A model generated the notes under the pieces. The model searched no databases. It worked only from the letters and a program-made list of their open reading frames with translations, and had not been told where the DNA came from. From Narthecium ossifragum (lineage: Eukaryota > Streptophyta > Magnoliopsida > Dioscoreales > Nartheciaceae), in NCBI GenBank assembly GCA_963920575.1, contig OY986972.1, forward strand, positions 24,538,672 through 24,602,671: a stretch of 64,000 nucleotides of DNA. Direction: 5' to 3'. The position numbers were made by a program, and so were the translations under genes. Position 1 is the stretch's first letter, and each line of letters begins with the position of its first letter. Positions 22,608-32,121 of this stretch are shown one piece after another.

Positions 22608-25012
22608 TTTTTTTGAGAAGTTGAGCCGAAGCTAAAGCCATAAGGCTTACAGGGGACCAGACACCCTTACATGGGCAGCACGAGCTAGCTCGTCAGCCCT
22701 TACATTCAACTCTCTAGGTATGTGCACTAGCAAAAAGTGAACAAAATTTCCCAAGTGCCACCAAAGCTCCAGTAGCAGGCTCCTGCAGTCATCGTTGATA
22801 GGCATATGGCCATTCACCATATCAACAGCAAATCTAGAATCACTTTCTACGAATATATTCACCATGCCTCGCCGTCTGGCTTCATGTATCGCCGCTAGAA
22901 TTGCAAATATTTCCGCTTGAGGCACAGAGCTGGCGGCCGATGTCAAGGAAAGCTCCCATGTTGGGTTATCACCATCAAAGCAAACAACCCCAATTCCCAT
23001 TGCCCCTGATATGAAGGAAGCATCCACCTGTATGCGTACGCCATCCCACACCTCCCGCTCCACTCGACGGGCTTTCCAACCAGTTAGAAGAAGAAATTCC
23101 TTGATCTGCCATTTAATACTACGTGCCAGACTAGGGACAGTAGCCCCCTCTTGCCCATGGATCACACTACACCTCCTCTTCCAAAGAGACCATATAGTAT
23201 ATGAAATGGTGGATTTAATCGTCCTGATCTCATCCGATTTCATAGGCTTACGTATCCAGTCCATACACACCTGGAGGTTTAGCAGCTGAGGGTCCAGAAC
23301 CGTGCCTTCCAGTACAGCTCTCCATGTTGCAGTTGCTACACTGCACCCAAACAAAATGTGGTCTAAGGTCTCCTCTTCCGCTCCACAGGTCGGACAAGTC
23401 TTGTCACTGATCAAACACAGCTCCCACAAGCGATCTCGAGCAGCAACCTTCCCGTGCATCAGTTTCCAGAGGAAGTGTTGTACCCTGGGGCCGGCTGGGC
23501 TACGCCAGATACTCCACCAGGTGGCCTCCGGCTGCCTTCGATGCTGATGGCGTGCCTCGAGAAGTCGTAGCAGGAGCTCGTGGAGGGATGCCCAGCAGAT
23601 CCCCACACCCATCGAGGCCGAGAAGATTGGAGAGTGGAGGTTATAGGGAGAGCACTGACCTTTGCCACCAAATCTGGGTGAAGAAGAGAGGAGAGTCTGT
23701 CCACTCGCCACCCCCGAGTGATCCAGCAACTGGCCCAGCTCGATCATGTCCGCTTGCTCAGCGTCGAAAGTATAGGCCGATGAAGAGAGGGGGCCATCCA
23801 GCAGCCACCAGTTCCTCAGAACGTTAGCATGGCTTCCTTCTGTCACCGGCCATCGCAGGCCTAGCCGGAGTTGGTCTGATGCCCGGCAAATGGAGCGCCA
23901 AAAAGGAGAGGCGTTGTCCCGACACAATAGTGTCCGCTTTTGGCTCACCGCAGCCGATCGATCGATAAACCCACCGATCGATCGGACTTCCTGGGAGGTC
24001 ACCCCTCCCAAACCTACTCCAGCCCAAGCACGCTTAACACTAGAGTTTTTCTGACGGTTCACTGCCATCACGGCTTTAAAACGCGTTGTGTCACCAACAA
24101 TCCACCCCCCTTGGAGGCCCAGCGTCCTCGCTTGCACAATTTCCAGCTGGGAACCGGCTCTGATACCATACTGTAACGCCCCCGGCCCTTCACTGGATCC
24201 ACCCGAGGGCCCCACCCGAGCCGATCGATCGATAAACCCACCGATCGATCGGACTTCCCGGGAGGTCACCCCTCCCAAACATACTCCAGCCCAAGCACGC
24301 TTAACACTGGAGTTTTTCTGCGGTTCAATGCCATCACGGCTTTAAAACGCGTTGTGTCTATTAAGGGCTTACTATATACTTATATCGAACCCCAGACTAT
24401 ACCCAGGCGTTGTGGGATTGCTTACCCGGCTACCCGACTCAGCCCCGCCCTCCAGGCGCTGGCATCTTGTCCCACGGTAGACCCAGCGGGCCTCACAGCA
24501 GACATCAAGAAGACGGGCAGTGATTGTAGCACTGACTGCACTAGTGTGACTCGACCAGCCTCCGCAAGCTTCTGAGAGTGCCATCCCGATAGCCTAGCCT
24601 GCACAGCCTCCAGGAGAAAATTAAAGTCATGGGGGACCAGCCGCTTGTGATCCAGAAGCACCCCTAGATACTTCCATGGTCCATCCTTCTCCCTTAAACC
24701 CAACACCTTCAAGACCCGGTTCTTCCTCCTTTTACTTGTTTTTGGAGAAAATTTCAAACTGGATTTGTCTGGGTTCACGTCTAACCCAAAGAGGGTTCTA
24801 AATCGCTTTAGCACATTCATCAGCTTTAGCGCTTCCTCCTTGCCTGCCCTCGTCAGGAAGAGACAGTCGTCGGCAAATAGCAGGTGGGTCACCCGGAACC
24901 TGCCCCGATCAAAGGCCACCCCTTCCAGTTCGAACAGAGGCTGCTTAAGAAGCCTAGTGAGCACCTCCTGCGATAGTATGAAGAGATAGATGAACTGCTG
25001 AGAAACCCGGCC
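22608..25012 (-). mobile_element. 5'-truncated L1-like LINE with RT, zf-RVT and RNase H parts
   Basis: On the minus strand the element begins inside the reverse transcriptase domain. It shows the FADD catalytic motif (HLLFADDCLF, about 24860), LFGLDVNPDKS and WKYLGVLL. Further on are the zinc-binding linker of plant LINEs (FLWKLMHGKVAARDRLWE, CPTCGAEEETLDHILFGC) and a plant-type RNase H (QVDASF, QAEIFAILAAIHEA, VESDSRF, RELNVRADELARAAH). The 3' end is an A-rich tail at 22608-22616. An 18-bp duplication flanks it, so it is one insertion, truncated at its 5' end. The frame is interrupted at 23950-24500 by another element. It is non-functional: no ORF1, no endonuclease, and part of RT is missing. 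Confidence 0.92.
23950..24497 (-). mobile_element. small rearranged LTR element (TRIM-like) inside the LINE
   Basis: Read on the minus strand, a possible 326-bp LTR runs from 24497 (TGTGAGGCC...) to 24172 (...GGGGGCGTTACA). After it comes a primer-binding site for initiator tRNA-Met (TGGTATCAGAGCC, 24168-24156), a 70-bp interior and a G-rich polypurine tract before 24099. A second, partial LTR copy (24099-23951) shares about 140 bp with the first (ACACAACGCGTTTTAAAGCC through GATCGATCGGCT). It lacks both the TATA-containing first part and the terminal part. The interior codes for nothing. Missing LINE sequence on both sides suggests a deletion came with or after the insertion. The exact left limit is uncertain. 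Confidence 0.6.
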
Positions 25013-25030
25013 GATACAATACTTCTACAT

Positions 25031-25330
25031 GATATATAATTATGTTCTGATGAGATACGGATAGCTTTACCTCCATATATGTGGAAACTACTGAAGCCAT
25101 CTGCTGCATTCTTGCTTGCTAAATAAGTCTGTAGGATTCTTTGTGAGAAAAGTTTGGCCTTCTCTAGTTGATTCTCATCATGGAACATCATATTTGCAGA
25201 TCTACATACTCAATTCATGGCTCCCAAGAATTTGATGGAATTCTCTTCCATTTTCGAAAGAATATCTTCATCATGCATGTATAAACCAGCAGAACCCCCG
25301 TGGAGTAATAAGCAATCGGCAAGAATGTTC
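25031..25330 (-). pseudogene. unidentified gene fragment
   Basis: Two protein-like stretches are read on the minus strand. At about 25330-25228 is ...ESHVNILADCLLLHGGSAGL, then YMHDEDILSKMEENSIKFLG, ending in a stop. At about 25191-25040 is MMFHDENQLEKAKLFSQRIL, then QTYLASKNAADGFSSFHIYG. The phrase ENQLEKAKLFS resembles a helix common in diterpene synthases, but the match is too short to name the gene. The LINE lies at its downstream edge. Probably a decayed exon pair. Confidence 0.3.
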
Positions 25331-25864
25331 ACATGGCTCTCCAATCCGATCAGGACTTGGGATTTTTAAGTAGTCTCCGGTTGCGCTCTCAGAGTGGTTC
25401 GACCCGGCCCGGGCTCACTTGATCTCGGACTGGGCCTGGACCCAATGGTCTAGACCTCGCATCTAGACCCACTCAATCATTCACGGATTCGGACTAGTTG
25501 AGGATACGAGGGCCTAATTCCCCATACAAATTGATATCCGAGCTCGAACCCAGCACGATCTAGGCCCAATTCATGTATTTCTAGAGCCTCTTGCTATCAG
25601 CCCATGCCGATCTTTATGTATATCGTTGTTTATATATATTGTTGTTAATGGGTAGCTTGATAAAGATAAAAAAATTGAAGAGGAGATGAGGCATGATTGT
25701 ACTCCGTATCATTAGAACTATTGTGTATATTACATCGACTCATTGGCATGAGATAAATCGAATCAACTAAATTATCTGCTAAGAGTATCTTAGACCTACA
25801 ACTTTTTGGCCCGTAATTTAATGAAGATTGCCCAATAAATACGGTGCAAAATAATAGCCAACTA
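25331..25864. other. intergenic DNA
   Basis: No gene is seen. Confidence 0.4.
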
Positions 25865-27533
25865 GAATGCTTCTATAAAGAGCATTCCTTTGGGACGGAA
25901 ACGTGGTGGCTCCTTAATGGTGAGGTGGGATGTGGCTTGTTCTCATAAGGAAGATGGTGGTTTGCTTTGAGACACCTTCCTTCCTGGCAATGAGCACTCC
26001 GCTTGACTTGATTGTTCTCATTCCTCCTGTCTGCTGACTCTCTATGGAAGAGGGTGGTCTACGCTAAGTACAAGTGGCGAGGTCATCTTCCTCCAGTATC
26101 TCCTTCCAGCACCTCCTCCTCCATGCGGCGACGTACGTGTGGGGCGACGAAAAACCTCCAGCTGGGCCTAAGATGATCTCCGGGCATTGGCAGCCGGGTG
26201 AATCTTCTAAAGGATTTGTGGTGTCATGACTTGCCTTTAGACTGGAAGCCATGCTATATCAATGTTGATATCATCTCCTGTCGAACAGTGGTAGAGAAGC
26301 TGATCACCACTGATGGGCGGTGGAGGTGGTGGAGGCGGAGGACGCTTCGAAGGTTGTTTGCGCCTTGCTTGACAGACTGGATCCTTGAGATGCATATCTG
26401 TGCTGAAAACTCGTATCGCTAGACTGTTGATCCCAAAGGTATTCTCTCCTCTAAATCAGCGCACCTCATGCTTTATGTTATATGTAGGGGTGATGAGCAT
26501 GGTCCTGTTTTCAGATGGGATCGTGTGTGGAAGGGTCCCTTTGGCCCTCACGTGAAGACCTTTATGTGGCGTTTACTACATGGCAAACTGCCTGTGTTGG
26601 AGGCTCTGAGAGGAGTCGGAGCTATAGATAATGATCAATGCGTGCGTTGCAGAGTAAGCCAGGAATCCATCCATCACATATTCTTCTCTTGTACCCACTC
26701 TAGAGCTATGTGGGAGCTTGTCTTTAGACATGATGAGGCCTTCAGGGGAACAGAGGGCTGGCTGAATTGGCAGGAGCTTATCTTGGAAGACTCTCGATTG
26801 AAGATCTATGAGAAACGGAGGACTAAGGTGGGGTATTCGCTTTGGATGCTCTGGAAAAACAAAAAACGCATCTACCTTCAAGAATGAGAGGGAGAGGCCA
26901 GAGCAACTTTCAAGATCTATATAGTGGCAGGCTAGGGAATGGATCCTTAGGAAAGGTATGGAGGTAAAGGACAGGTCCCCCTCAAGTTTAGGACCCTGGG
27001 TTCTTCATTGTCCAGTCGGATGCGTCAGTGGCTCATTCCCAATATTTGGCTGGTTTAGGCGTTGTTGGGTATGACAATCATCATATGGTGGAGTGGCTGG
27101 CAATCTGGCATCCGACTGCCTACCTATCAACGACGCAACACATGCAGAGATGAAGGCCTTGGCATGAGGCTTAGATATGGTGAAACAGAGAGAATTAAGA
27201 AGGTGATTTTCGAAGTCGATGCGAAAGATCTCACGGATTGATTCTCCTATCGGAAGTCTTGGCCGATCATGTTCAGAAGGAGATTATAGTCCATGTGTTG
27301 GGAGATGGCTCAAGTGGGGGAGGTCATTGTGCGGTACATCCTGAGGGAGGACAATTTTGCCACAGATGGATTGGCGAGGTTTGCTTTTGGTCGTGGACCA
27401 TGGACTGTCCAGCTACATGGGCCCTGGGTTTTGGTAACATGTAACGGGATATTTTGATTTTAATTTACACCAGCCAATGGCTCATTTTGTCAAAAAAGAA
27501 AAAAAGAAAAAAAAAAAGAATGCTTCTATAAAG
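25865..27533. repeat. 16-bp target duplication flanking the plus-strand LINE
   Basis: GAATGCTTCTATAAAG occurs at 25865-25880 and 27518-27533 on either side of the element. Confidence 0.9.
25881..27517 (+). mobile_element. 5'-truncated, decayed L1-like LINE
   Basis: The zf-RVT linker is clear at 26468-26887 (FRWDRVWKGPFGPHVKTFMW, RLLHGKLPVLEALR, CVRCRVSQESIHHIFFSC). Degenerate RNase H follows (QSDASV near 27015, LGVVGYDN near 27055) with several stops and frameshifts. The 3' end is an A-rich tail (27491-27517), and a 16-bp target duplication surrounds the unit. It differs in sequence from the other LINE in the window, so the two are separate insertions of related families. Confidence 0.88.
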
Positions 27534-27765
27534 ATTCGCGGACAGAAATCACAACCTAAAATATCATTGCGAAATCAATCACATACCATTACGAATGCCA
27601 TTTATACAAATTCTTTTTTACAAGCTATCATAGAAATAAATACACCAATCATAATTAATTAAAAATATAAGAAAACCCAAATAAGGCCAAAACAGGTCAC
27701 CAACAATCTTTCAAATGGCACAGGCATATCCACACCAGCAGCATATTCTGCCAAACTCCTCCAAG

Positions 27766-29013
27766 CTACTGAGAAGCCCGAGCATACCTAATCTCGGAAC
27801 CGGCTATCACCGGTGGTTCCGGGCCCACCTGCGGAACTCCAGCCGTCCGGTACATTGGGGCGCCCGGATTCCTCACCAAACCTCCAGCAGCCGGTACCTG
27901 GGCCCCCTGTTGGAACGCATACTCATACGACCCGGGCGCCATGGGCCGTCCCATCTGGGCCCCATTGAGGCCCATGTAGACCTGTCCCGGGTGGACCTGG
28001 ACCGGCGGTGGGCCGTACCCGACCGGCAGCTGTCCAGGCTGGGCCCGCTGGTAGGGTACTGGAACGGATACGTTCATCGGCCGGACGGGTAAGCTCCCGC
28101 CGGGGACGTAGTAGACTGGGAGCGGCTCCTGGATGTAGTAAACCGGGTTCGAAGGGTTCGAACCGAACCCGGTTTGATTCTGGACCGGTGGTGGCGGCCC
28201 CTCCGGCTTAGTCTTAACCGGGGGGAGGTCGGGGAGCGGTGGAACGGACGGCGAGGATGAAGCGGAGGGGTACTGCGGCGATGACATGGCTGGCGGAGGC
28301 GAGCCCGTGTCGGAGATCGTCCGAGTCTTGGGTTTAGTAGGCTCGTCCGAGTTGGCGTCTAGCCCGAATAGGTAGTCGGGGACCTCGGAGACGATGGAGG
28401 ACGCCTCGGACCGGCCGCGCTCCAGCTGGTGGCCGGCGGCTGCGGCGTCACTGCCGCTGCGGTTGAGGGCGTCGAGGAACCACCTGTCGTGCGAGGATTG
28501 GCGGGGGCCGTCGAAGATGGATCCGAATCCGGATCCAGATCCGGCGGCGGAGGAGGGGAAGAGGAACACGCGGAGGCGAGGGTTTTTGGAGGATTGCAGG
28601 CGATCGTACTCCTCTAGCATGAGCTCGAGGTCCTCGTCGGAGGTGAGGGAGATGAGGGAGTCGAGGTCCTCGTGGGGGAGCTGGTACTTGACCGCGGGGG
28701 AGGGGAGGCCGGAGAGCTTGGAGAGCTTGGATAGGAGGGCGGAGAAGGGGGTGGAGCGGGGGACGGCGACGATGCGGGTGTCGCCGCCCACGTAGCGGAG
28801 CTGGTGGTCATGGGGGCGCGGGAGTATCTTGCCGCCGTAGCTGCACATGAGGCGGACCTCCGGAGGGGCGGCGCCGCCTCCTCCGCCGGAGATGTAGGAG
28901 TCCTCGTTATGCCACCTAGCCGGAGGCGGCGGAGGGTGGTCGGAGCTCGGGGTGGAGGGCACCGAGTTTGGCGCGGACGAGTCCGGTTCGGCAGGGTGGT
29001 GTCGCGAACTCAT
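27766..29013 (-). CDS. PB1-domain protein
   Basis: A single-exon frame of 415 residues runs from the ATG at 29013 to TAG at 27766. The first 50 residues are proline- and serine-rich. A PB1 domain lies at about residues 53-150: it starts VRLMCSYGGKILPRP with the basic-face lysine (about Lys62), continues through YVGGDTRIVAVPR and ends with the acidic OPCA-like segment SDEDLELMLEEYDRL (about 125-139). Having both faces allows head-to-tail association with other PB1 proteins. The second half is low-complexity, rich in proline, glycine, tyrosine and valine (VPVPYQRAQPGQLPVGYGPP). This is the layout of a plant PB1 family of unknown or adaptor function. The substrate or partner cannot be told from sequence. 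The codons are very GC-rich. Confidence 0.88.
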   Translation of the reverse strand: MSSRHHPAEPDSSAPNSVPSTPSSDHPPPPPARWHNEDSYISGGGGGAAPPEVRLMCSYGGKILPRPHDHQLRYVGGDTRIVAVPRSTPFSALLSKLSKLSGLPSPAVKYQLPHEDLDSLISLTSDEDLELMLEEYDRLQSSKNPRLRVFLFPSSAAGSGSGFGSIFDGPRQSSHDRWFLDALNRSGSDAAAAGHQLERGRSEASSIVSEVPDYLFGLDANSDEPTKPKTRTISDTGSPPPAMSSPQYPSASSSPSVPPLPDLPPVKTKPEGPPPPVQNQTGFGSNPSNPVYYIQEPLPVYYVPGGSLPVRPMNVSVPVPYQRAQPGQLPVGYGPPPVQVHPGQVYMGLNGAQMGRPMAPGSYEYAFQQGAQVPAAGGLVRNPGAPMYRTAGVPQVGPEPPVIAGSEIRYARASQ

Positions 29014-30558
29014 CGAGGAAGGTGCGGTAGTTTTCCTCAAAGGCCCTTCGAAATACACAAAACAATAAAAAAGTCATTGATTTAGTCCTTCAGACTTTTT
29101 GAGCGATGGCCTTCTTATTCACAAAGGCCCCTGAGCAAAAAGGAAATAACATTATAAATTCTTTCGGTGCTAAATATATTACACGCTGTCAATAATGGAG
29201 ACGGAGATGTTAAAGCTCACTACTTTATAGTAATAATTTAAAACTACATTAATATATTACACGCTGTCACTCTGATTGCGAGATATTTATGAAATTTTAA
29301 AAAATCCACAATATAAGTTTTAAAAGATACGAAACTCGTCATCGAATCCCATTATGTTGAACAAAATGTTTTTTTTTTAAATATAGTTTTGGAAGTGTCG
29401 GCCGTTGATAAAAATATATTAATCATCAAATGAATCATCCAGCCAATCGAACGGTGAGAAAAATGATATAAATAAGATTTATACATATTTATTCTCAAGC
29501 CAAACGGCCCAAAGTCCATGATTCATCACGTGAGGTCCATGATGTTGAAAAAATTTCCGATATTTGGTACGGAAGTATAAAGCTATCTAGTAATAAGCCA
29601 ATAATGTCTAAAAAGATTATTTATTTTCTTTCCATTGACCACTTGGGAAGCTTCTGGTATTGACTATATATATAGACAGACCATAGTTGTTTAGAATCAC
29701 TGAATCGCCAAATAGAAAACTATCGTAAAGTAGATAGAGCATATGCCATCTTACGTCATTCAAACCTACTACACCTTACTACTTCTACTTGGTGGAGAAG
29801 AGAGTCTCAACTCTCAACTCATGTAGCAGCAATAAGAAGATTGAGAAAGGCAAGAAATCATCTCCAGAAGCAGCTAATCGTTCCATCCATACATGTCTAT
29901 TAATGAAAGAATGTATGAACTAGAGAAAAAGGCAAGAAAATATAGATTATTTTTATGTTGAACAGCCGTATATAAGAATTGTTGACAGCCCATTGATTCC
30001 AAATTAGGAAAAAGACGAGAAATTATGCGGATTAAAAGGAAAAGAATTGAAGAAAACTCAAACGTAAAACATAGAGACATGGAAACCTTCATCCCCAAAT
30101 TAAACGACATAAAAGTAGATGAAAATTTAGATAACTTACTAGCAAAGGAACTATAGATGCTGGCTTCTTCGAGAATCCCTGTTCTTGGGGATTCTTTTGT
30201 AGGGGGAGAAGGGAGGGAGAGAGGATAAGAGAGGGGAAAGAATGGAGGAGGGGCTGTGGATGATGGATGCTTTGCTTGGCCTTGGCGTTTATGTTCAGAA
30301 GACGAGAAGAAAAAGAAAGAGACGGAGGAGCCAGCCACTAGAGGCTGGTGGTGGGGCCGATGGACGGCTGGCGGATGCGTAAGTGGGACCCAATGTCACT
30401 CCTATAAAAGAGAATATGTCGTGCGGTCTGACGTGGCACGTTAGTTGTACACCATTTTGGGTGCACTGCCGCCGGGCCCAGCTCCTCACGCGCGCTGCGC
30501 ATCTATCTGTCTACTGTTCCTCGGGATCAGTACCCCACCATCACTTGTGATTTTTCAG
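29014..30558. other. upstream region of the PB1 gene
   Basis: Holds the promoter of the minus-strand PB1 gene and AT-rich DNA. A 154-codon open stretch on the minus strand (30338-29874) is low-complexity at its start, with no recognisable domain; I do not call it a gene. Confidence 0.4.
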
Positions 30559-30774
30559 AGACCTTTTGGATTATATTTCAGCTAAATATATCCAAAAGAT
30601 TTTGTGACTGTGTTTATAGGATTTGATAAAAAACATTATAATTTCTAATCAACAAAAACTCATTTATGCATCCAAATATTTTATCCATAATTTTACATAA
30701 CTATATTTAATACTTACATAACTTTTACTTTATTCAACATATAAATTTATCCTATCTTCGGTCCAAACGGACCC
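30559..30774. mobile_element. degenerate MITE related to that at 39799-40617
   Basis: The right end (reverse complement GGGTCCGTTTGGAC...AGGATAAATTTATA) matches the left end of the element at 39799. The interior AAAGTTATGTAA...ATAGTTATGTAAAATTATGG block is also shared. The left end (GACCTTTTGGATTATA) is only a weak inverted match. Confidence 0.45.
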
Positions 30775-30798
30775 TTAGTCTACACGTCTTTTTTTTTT

Positions 30799-31221
30799 GG
30801 AGTAAATTACTGTTTACTACCCCAAATTTAACCAAAATAACGATTAAGGCCATATACTTTCAATTGTAACAAATAAGGCATTGTACTTCCTAAAACCTTT
30901 TAATCCGGGCCAACCCTTGACGTCAGTCGTCCATCCTAACGGCAACTTGTCACGTGCAGTCACGTGACAAGGTTCGGAGGCTGAGATCGGGCCAAACCTT
31001 AAGTTCAATTGTAACAAATAAGGCCCCGTACTTCCTAAAACCTTTCAATCTCAGCCTCCGAATCTTGTCACGTGCGGTCACGTGACAAGCTGCCGTTAGG
31101 ATTGACGACGGACGACAAGGGTTGGCTCGGATTGAAAGGTTTTAGGAAGTACACAATTGAAAGTACATGGCCTTAATCATTATTTTGGTTAAACTTGAGG
31201 GTAGTAAATGGTAATTTACCC
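30799..31221. mobile_element. Mutator-like MITE with long inverted repeats
   Basis: The ends GGAGTAAATTACTGTTTACTACCC and GGGTAGTAAATGGTAATTTACCC are near-complements. The complementarity continues through ACTTTCAATTG, TACTTCCTAAAACCTTT and CTTGTCACGTG(C)(G/A)GTCACGTGACAAG blocks. The centre duplicates the CACGTGACAAG words. T-runs flank both sides, so the target duplication cannot be read exactly. Confidence 0.7.
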
Positions 31222-32121
31222 TTTTTTTCAATACTATTATGAAAAAAATATCAATAGAATTATTTTTCTCATCTACAAATTGTATATCATAAATAATACA
31301 AAAGCATTGCTAAGCCTATATATATAGTTTATAATCCCACGAAAGAAACATCTCCAAAGTTTATACTGGGCTAGGCAAAGCTGAGACTTTAAACTATGGT
31401 ATGTAGATAATGGATAGGAGTAGTTGGAGATTGGGTAAGATCTTAAAGCAGAGATGCCACCACCATTAGGTATTTTGAAGGTTAATTGTTTGTTTAATGT
31501 CAGTGGACAAATAATTAGACTAAGCTCCAAAGAATTATTTGGATCTTTCACCTAGCTGTTAAGATCCAAGTCATCAGCCAGAAGAAAACCTTCTTGTAGG
31601 ATGAGGTATCCTCTGCGAGTTGCAACATGCTTAACAAAGTAACTTTGAGATCAGTATGATGCATCATTAACCACATTGTAAGTTTTGTTCAAGCCACCAC
31701 TTTCACTTTAAAGATATGTTTATGATCCATCTTGGCTGATGAAAGATGAAGGGATTTTTTTTTTTTTTTTTTTTTTTGTGTGGATCCGTCACTATAGGAA
31801 TCGGTTCTGACTTCTGAGCTGACTAACAAGAAGATATATGTTCAACAAGAATGCTGTTGCAACTAATCATATAATTTCATTTATTTCATTAATGCTGCAA
31901 ACATTTCAGAACAACTTCATTTAAAGTGGAGAAGTGGAGTTTCCTAACTTTCAATTATCTATGTGCTGGGCCTGGGCAAGAGAAGTGGAGTTTCCTAACT
32001 TTCAGAAACTCCAAATCCAGAAACGTCAGCTAAGAAAAGACCAGAAAAACTCTCAAGCAAACTCTTCCATGTGTATCAATGATCAATTGGGAGCAACTAA
32101 TGTTGGGTATCTTTGCAGCAA
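31222..32121. other. 3' flank of the transporter gene
   Basis: AT-rich, with a 23-base T run at 31755-31777. No separate gene is seen; it probably includes the 3' untranslated region of the ENT gene. Confidence 0.4.

Larger units (their letters stand above)
22590..25030. repeat. 18-bp target duplication flanking the minus-strand LINE
   Basis: GATACAATACTTCTACAT occurs at 22590-22607 and 25013-25030, exactly bordering the LINE, as expected for target-primed reverse transcription. Confidence 0.9.

Noticed and set aside
22647..24278. Single 543-codon frame as one protein
   Set aside because: It runs from a small LTR insertion into LINE sequence; the fusion is accidental, though the LINE domains in it are real.
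29874..30338. 154-codon minus-strand open frame
   Set aside because: Low-complexity start and AT-rich remainder without recognisable domain; lies upstream of the PB1 gene.
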